A stretch of 9,685 nt of DNA from Nitrospirota bacterium (GTDB lineage Bacteria; Nitrospirota; Nitrospiria; Nitrospirales; UBA8639), in assembly GCA_003233615.1 (NCBI GenBank), contig QIMB01000045.1, positions 1 to 9,685 on the forward strand, written 5' to 3'. Below are positions 6,593-9,685 of this stretch, one piece after another. Both the position numbers and the translations under genes were made by a program. Numbering within the stretch: position 1 is the first letter of the stretch; every line of letters starts with the position of its first letter. Below the pieces are notes generated by a model. That model searched no databases. It had not been told where the DNA came from and saw only the letters and a list, made by a program, of their open reading frames with translations.

Positions 6593-6697
6593 CCTCCTTC
6601 TTGATGATAGTCATCACGACGATACGTTTCCTTCACTTACCCAGCTGGGAAGGGTGTGTTGTTGATATATAGATAAGCAGGAAAAGAGAAAAGTCAA
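6593..6697 (-). promoter_or_regulatory. Promoter and structured leader of the small heat-shock gene
   Basis: On the minus strand TTGACT (6697-6692) is followed by an AT-rich -10 region. TATCTA (6675-6670) at 16 bases is the best fit, but the hexamer is weak. The leader then carries a perfect ten-base palindrome CCCAGCTGGG (6640-6649), a TGATGA-CTA-TCATCA hairpin (6602-6616) and the AGGAGG site (6593-6598). CTTCCC (6652-6647) can pair with GGGAAG (6594-6589), which overlaps the ribosome-binding site. No CIRCE element was seen. Confidence 0.4.
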
Positions 6698-6747
6698 TCG
6701 TCTCACGAAGAAAAGGAGACAGAGAGAAAGACAATGCAAGGCAAATT

Positions 6748-8829
6748 TTATGAATCAGTCACTCCGGCTAAATCTAACAAAAATGCATAAATCATCGCGG
6801 TTTCCTCATAGCGCTTAAAACGACCTGAAGCCCCGCCATGCCCAGCTTCCATATTCGTTTTAAGCAGAAGCCGATGGTCATCAGTTTTGAGCGCACGTAA
6901 CTTAGCCACCCACTTGGCGGGCTCCCAATATTGGACTTGTGAATCGTGCAAGCCGGTTGTCACGAACAGGTGCGGATACGCTGTGATTTTCACATTGTCA
7001 TACGGCGAATAGGACAGCATATAGTCATAATAGTCTCGCTGATGAGGATCACCCCACTCATCATATTCTCCAGTCGTGAGCGGAATCGTTGAATCCAGCA
7101 TTGTGGTGACGACATCAACAAAGGGAACTTGTGCGACCATGCCATGAAACAGCTCTGGCCGCATATTCATGACCGCGCCCATCAAAAGACCACCAGCACT
7201 GCCACCCATCGCATAGACCCTGCCTGGATCTGCATAGCCTTGCTGAATGAGAAATTCTGCACAGGCGATAAAGTCTGTAAAGGTATTTTTCTTCTGGAGT
7301 AATTTTCCATTTTCATACCACTGCCGTCCTAACTCCTCTCCACCGCGAATATGAGCCAAGGCATAGACAAACCCATGATCTAATAAACTCAGACGCGGAG
7401 AGCTAAAACTTGCATCCATACTGGCACCATAAGACCCATAACCATACAGTAAGAGTGGATGCGCCCCATTTGGCGAAAACCCTTTTCTATACACTAAGGA
7501 TATTGGGATCTCGGTTCCATCAGCAGCCAGTGCAAAGTGACGTTCAGTTTGATAATGACTGATCTGGAAATTACCGAGAACTTCCTCTTGTTTTAAGAAT
7601 ACTTTTTCTCGTGTTGCCATATGATAATCATAGATGGTCATGGGCGTCGTCATGGACGTGTAGCCAAAACGAAGAAGAGACGTGTCACTTTCATAATTAT
7701 CACCCAAGGTTGCAAGATACGTGGGCTCTCCAAAATCTAACTCATGCTCAGGCTCTCGCGCATGCGGAAGAATTCGTAGATGAATAAGACCGTGCTTGCG
7801 TTCTTCGACAACCACATATTCACGAAATAGTTCAAATGCCTCAAAGAATACGTCGTCACGATGCGGAATGACTTCTTGCCATTGAGCCTTTTGTGTCGCA
7901 TCAACCGTCGTCTTCATTAATCGAAAATTTTTGGCGTGATCATTGGTGCGGATAAAAAAGTGCTCGCCAAGATGATCGACATCATATTCATGCCCACGTT
8001 CTCGTGGTTGAAAGATGGTAAATACTCCTCCCGGTGTGTCGGCATTCAAATACCAATACTCGCTACTCATGGTCTGGTGTGACCCAATCATGAGATATTG
8101 CTTGGATTTAGATTTTGCGACAAAGGCTGAGAATGTCTCATCGGATTCTTCATAGACCAATTCATCTTGTGAGGGATCAGCGCCCAACACATGTCGATGG
8201 ATTTGGAAAGACCGCAAGGTTGCAGGATCCTGTCTCGCGTAGAAGAGCGTGCAATTATCATTTCCCCAATCCATATTTCCCGTGGCAGAATGAATCACAT
8301 CAGACAAGGTTTCACCGGTCGTGAGGTTTTTAAAACACACGGAATAGATCCGACGTCCTTGCGTGTCTGTGGCATATGCCAGAATATCCTGACCTGAGCT
8401 AATCATCCAATTTCCCAGGGAGAAATAGTCGTGACCCGCAGCGAGCTCATTGCCATCGATCATGATTTCTTCCGGGCTACGTAACGAACCCTTCTTTCGG
8501 CAATAGAGGGCATATTCCTTTCCCTCCTCATACCGAACATAATAGACATAATCCCCCTGTTTGAAAGGAACGGATAAATCCGTTTGCTTGATACGCCCTT
8601 TGATTTCTTCGAATAAGGTCTGTTCCAGATCAATCGTATGCTGTCGCATCGCCGTCGCATAGTCATTTTCTTCTTGCAAATACGCCAGAACGTCTGGACT
8701 CGTTCGATCATTCAGCCAATAATAGTCATCAACGCGAACCTGGCCATGCTGCTCGAGGCGATGAGGAATGACCTGCGCGTGAGGAAGCACAGGAAATACG
8801 GGAGGCCCAAGAGGGGAACGTGTCGTCAT
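6748..8829 (-). CDS. ptrB: Oligopeptidase B (S9 prolyl-oligopeptidase family)
   Basis: This serine peptidase usually cleaves short peptides after Arg or Lys. The 693 residues match the family length (E. coli PtrB is close to 690). An N-terminal segment (about 20-85) with VDDYYWL and a seven-bladed beta-propeller (to about 430) gate access to the C-terminal alpha/beta-hydrolase domain. The triad is visible: Ser544 in MGGSAGG, Asp629 in GLHDSQV and His664 in EAGHGG. HIRGGEELGRQWYE (493-506) is a conserved S9A stretch. GEYDEWGDP (587-595) carries acidic residues expected in oligopeptidase B, which supports basic-residue specificity over prolyl specificity. There is no signal peptide, so it is probably cytoplasmic. 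An AAGGA seven bases upstream supports the ATG at 8829. It lies 40 bases after arfB and is probably co-transcribed with it. Confidence 0.94.
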   Translation of the reverse strand: MTTRSPLGPPVFPVLPHAQVIPHRLEQHGQVRVDDYYWLNDRTSPDVLAYLQEENDYATAMRQHTIDLEQTLFEEIKGRIKQTDLSVPFKQGDYVYYVRYEEGKEYALYCRKKGSLRSPEEIMIDGNELAAGHDYFSLGNWMISSGQDILAYATDTQGRRIYSVCFKNLTTGETLSDVIHSATGNMDWGNDNCTLFYARQDPATLRSFQIHRHVLGADPSQDELVYEESDETFSAFVAKSKSKQYLMIGSHQTMSSEYWYLNADTPGGVFTIFQPRERGHEYDVDHLGEHFFIRTNDHAKNFRLMKTTVDATQKAQWQEVIPHRDDVFFEAFELFREYVVVEERKHGLIHLRILPHAREPEHELDFGEPTYLATLGDNYESDTSLLRFGYTSMTTPMTIYDYHMATREKVFLKQEEVLGNFQISHYQTERHFALAADGTEIPISLVYRKGFSPNGAHPLLLYGYGSYGASMDASFSSPRLSLLDHGFVYALAHIRGGEELGRQWYENGKLLQKKNTFTDFIACAEFLIQQGYADPGRVYAMGGSAGGLLMGAVMNMRPELFHGMVAQVPFVDVVTTMLDSTIPLTTGEYDEWGDPHQRDYYDYMLSYSPYDNVKITAYPHLFVTTGLHDSQVQYWEPAKWVAKLRALKTDDHRLLLKTNMEAGHGGASGRFKRYEETAMIYAFLLDLAGVTDS

Positions 8830-8869
8830 AATTTTTTCCTTATTGTCTTGCTATTATCGTCAAAATGAT

Positions 8870-9301
8870 TTAGCTATCATCAAAGTTTCGAGGGGCTTGG
8901 CGAATGCGTTTTGTCTGCGTTCGATGTTTCTTTGTTTCCAAGCGTTTTTCACGGGTGCGAGTGGGAACCCGCGTCGGAACGCGATGCTTCACGGGTTGTA
9001 ACGCTTTTTGAAGGGATTCCACGAATCGCGCAACTAATTCAGCACGATTCGCAACCTGAGATCGGTACTGTTGAGACTGCATGCGCAAGATCCCATGTTT
9101 GTTGATCCGACGGCCTAGGCTCCCAGTTATTCTTCGTTTTTGATACAACGTCAACGCTGACGAAAAATGGAGATTAAATTCCAATATCACGCGACTATTC
9201 ACCTTGTTCACATTTTGACCCCCAGGGCCAGTACTTCGAACGGCAGAAAACTGAATTTCAGCATCAGGAATCGATATGGACGCATTAATCACAATTGGCA
9301 T
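8870..9301 (-). CDS. arfB: Alternative ribosome-rescue peptidyl-tRNA hydrolase ArfB
   Basis: ArfB (YaeJ) frees ribosomes stalled at the end of broken mRNAs by hydrolysing the peptidyl-tRNA. It works as a backup to trans-translation. The 143 residues contain the release-factor catalytic loop STGPGGQNVNKVNSRV (23-38) with GGQ at 27-29. The residues after it continue as expected for the GGQ domain to about residue 100. The C-terminal tail (about 104-136) is very basic, with a repeated RVPT-RVPT then TREKRLETKKHR. This is the segment known to slide into the empty mRNA channel and to distinguish ArfB from true release factors. The ATG at 9301 follows a GAGAGGG ribosome-binding-like stretch. The upstream region carries a dyad and a possible promoter. 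ptrB follows after 40 bases. Confidence 0.94.
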   Translation of the reverse strand: MPIVINASISIPDAEIQFSAVRSTGPGGQNVNKVNSRVILEFNLHFSSALTLYQKRRITGSLGRRINKHGILRMQSQQYRSQVANRAELVARFVESLQKALQPVKHRVPTRVPTRTREKRLETKKHRTQTKRIRQAPRNFDDS

Positions 9302-9324
9302 ACGATGGACCCTCTCTCTTTATC

Positions 9325-9338
9325 TCTCATCGGTGAGA
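9325..9338 (-). promoter_or_regulatory. Small hairpin in the arfB leader
   Basis: The arms TCTCA (9325-9329) and TGAGA (9334-9338) pair perfectly around a four-base loop, just upstream of the arfB ribosome-binding site. The stem is short and could be chance. Confidence 0.25.
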
Positions 9339-9360
9339 AGGCGACTAGACAGAAGACACG

Positions 9361-9369
9361 ATGATAGCA
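9361..9369 (-). promoter_or_regulatory. Possible extended -10 element for arfB
   Basis: The minus strand reads TGC then TATCAT (9366-9361), an extended -10 with five of six matches, about 60 bases before the arfB start. No good -35 lies at the usual distance, which extended -10 promoters can tolerate. The sequence running on from it, ATCGTGTCTT, recurs in the tandem repeat at 9517-9558. Confidence 0.35.
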
Positions 9370-9385
9370 GGCATATTCCTCATCT

Positions 9386-9400
9386 GTATGTGACACATAC
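9386..9400. promoter_or_regulatory. Perfect 15-base dyad, candidate operator upstream of arfB
   Basis: GTATGTG and CACATAC are perfect seven-base arms around a single central A. The dyad lies about 85 bases upstream of the arfB start and about 20 bases upstream of the possible -10 element. That position would suit a transcription-factor site near the -35 region. The core TGTGACACA resembles CRP/FNR-type half-sites but has the wrong spacing. Confidence 0.4.
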
Positions 9401-9466
9401 TTGGCAAGACATACGGCAAACTCTCACAACTTTCAACAATCAACACAAAGCAAAGATCTATAAACG

Positions 9467-9500
9467 ACAAAAGCAGGAGTGAGAGCACTCCTGCTTTTGT
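9467..9500. terminator. Strong 15-bp hairpin, intrinsic terminator (possibly bidirectional)
   Basis: ACAAAAGCAGGAGTG (9467-9481) and its exact reverse complement (9486-9500) flank a four-base loop, AGAG. The GC-rich core is bordered by A and T runs that provide the U tract: TTTTGTCGTTT when read on the minus strand and TTTTGT on the plus strand. It most likely ends the minus-strand gene whose tail appears at the right edge and insulates arfB from it. Confidence 0.8.
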
Positions 9501-9516
9501 AACAACAAACTACTAT

Positions 9517-9558
9517 TTCTAACAAGACACGATTATATTCTAACAAGACACGATTATA
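9517..9558. repeat. Perfect tandem duplication of a 21-base unit
   Basis: Two identical copies lie end to end at 9517-9537 and 9538-9558. The unit begins TTCTAACAAG and ends CGATTATA. Read on the minus strand, each begins with TATAAT, the consensus -10 hexamer, and a third TATAAT lies at 9580-9575. The unit's AGACACGATTATA part is found again with one change at 9354-9366. Confidence 0.9.
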
Positions 9559-9604
9559 GTAATTCGAATAATTAATTATAGCCTTTGATCATATCAGTAG
9601 ATAC

Positions 9605-9625
9605 CCACGGGCTTACGCCGCGTGG
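9605..9625. repeat. Bulged imperfect palindrome just after the right-edge gene
   Basis: CCACG-GGC, loop TTAC, GCC, one unpaired G, then CGTGG forms an eight-pair stem with a single bulge. On the minus strand the loop is GTAA, a GNRA-type tetraloop, and the hairpin starts three bases after the stop at 9629. No T run follows, so it is a poor intrinsic terminator. It resembles REP or IS200/IS605-type end hairpins in shape only. Confidence 0.5.
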
Positions 9626-9628
9626 CCC

Positions 9629-9685
9629 TTAAAATTCAAACTCTAGCTGCATCTGCCCTTTGTCCACTCGTTCTTGATGCTCCAC
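9629..9685 (-). CDS. C-terminal tail of an unidentified gene, possibly an outer-membrane protein
   Basis: Eighteen codons are open from the window edge to a TAA at 9631-9629, ending GQMQLEFEF. The alternation of hydrophobic residues ending in Phe (Met, Leu, Phe, Phe at positions 7, 5, 3 and 1 from the end) matches the C-terminal signature of outer-membrane beta-barrels recognised by BamA. The other two minus frames also stay open for most of this short distance, so the frame choice rests on that pattern and on the terminator hairpin downstream at 9467-9500. No family can be named. Confidence 0.35.
   Translation of the reverse strand: MEHQERVDKGQMQLEFEF

Larger units (their letters stand above)
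9302..9628. other. Non-coding region upstream of arfB
   Basis: About 330 bases without a supported gene. From left to right they hold the arfB ribosome-binding site and leader hairpin, the possible -10, the 15-base dyad, the strong terminator hairpin, the tandem 21-base repeat, an AT-rich stretch (9559-9580) and a bulged hairpin (9605-9625). Short plus-strand frames here show no family features and were not called. Confidence 0.6.

Noticed and set aside
6584..6747. CIRCE (HrcA) operator or a classical sigma-32 promoter before the heat-shock gene
   Set aside because: Neither the CIRCE arms nor a convincing heat-shock -35/-10 pair could be found on reading the region.
9276..9482. Plus-strand frame reading from within arfB into the terminator hairpin
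   Set aside because: It begins antisense to arfB and ends inside the hairpin. The composition is not protein-like.

Overview
The window looks like ordinary chromosomal DNA of a Gram-negative bacterium. Base composition is balanced by eye, genes are densely packed, and all but one recognisable gene lie on the minus strand. The left edge holds aroQ, efp, accB and probably the start of accC, a widespread bacterial order. The rest is housekeeping and stress genes: a nuclease fusion, DUF4112, hemW, a flavin reductase, a small heat-shock protein, oligopeptidase B and arfB. The gene set would fit Nitrospirota or a relative, but that is only an impression. No phage, plasmid, CRISPR, tRNA or rRNA signature was seen.

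Layout (minus strand unless noted): possible accC start (1-24); accB (61-519); efp broken by an apparent one-base deletion (559-1118); aroQ (1155-1598); an iron-sulfur RecB-type nuclease fused to a DUF2779/DEDD-like domain (1748-3280); a divergent intergenic region; DUF4112 membrane protein on the plus strand (3399-3923); convergent hemW (3965-5143) behind a ferredoxin-NADP-reductase-like flavoprotein (5180-5896); a terminator-like hairpin; a small heat-shock protein (6143-6583); oligopeptidase B (6748-8829) behind the ribosome-rescue hydrolase arfB (8870-9301); a roughly 330-base non-coding stretch with hairpins, a 15-base dyad and a tandem 21-base repeat; and an 18-codon C-terminal tail of a gene running off the right edge (9629-9685).

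Functionally, accB (with accC) starts fatty-acid synthesis, efp relieves ribosomes stalled at polyproline, and aroQ serves the shikimate pathway. hemW and the flavin reductase are 36 bases apart and probably co-transcribed. arfB and ptrB are 40 bases apart and could be co-transcribed; pairing ribosome rescue with peptide degradation is suggestive only.

No convincing new multi-gene system was found. The best leads are the efp frameshift, two promoters placed so that their transcripts would be leaderless, the double-nuclease protein, and the repeat and dyad cluster upstream of arfB.
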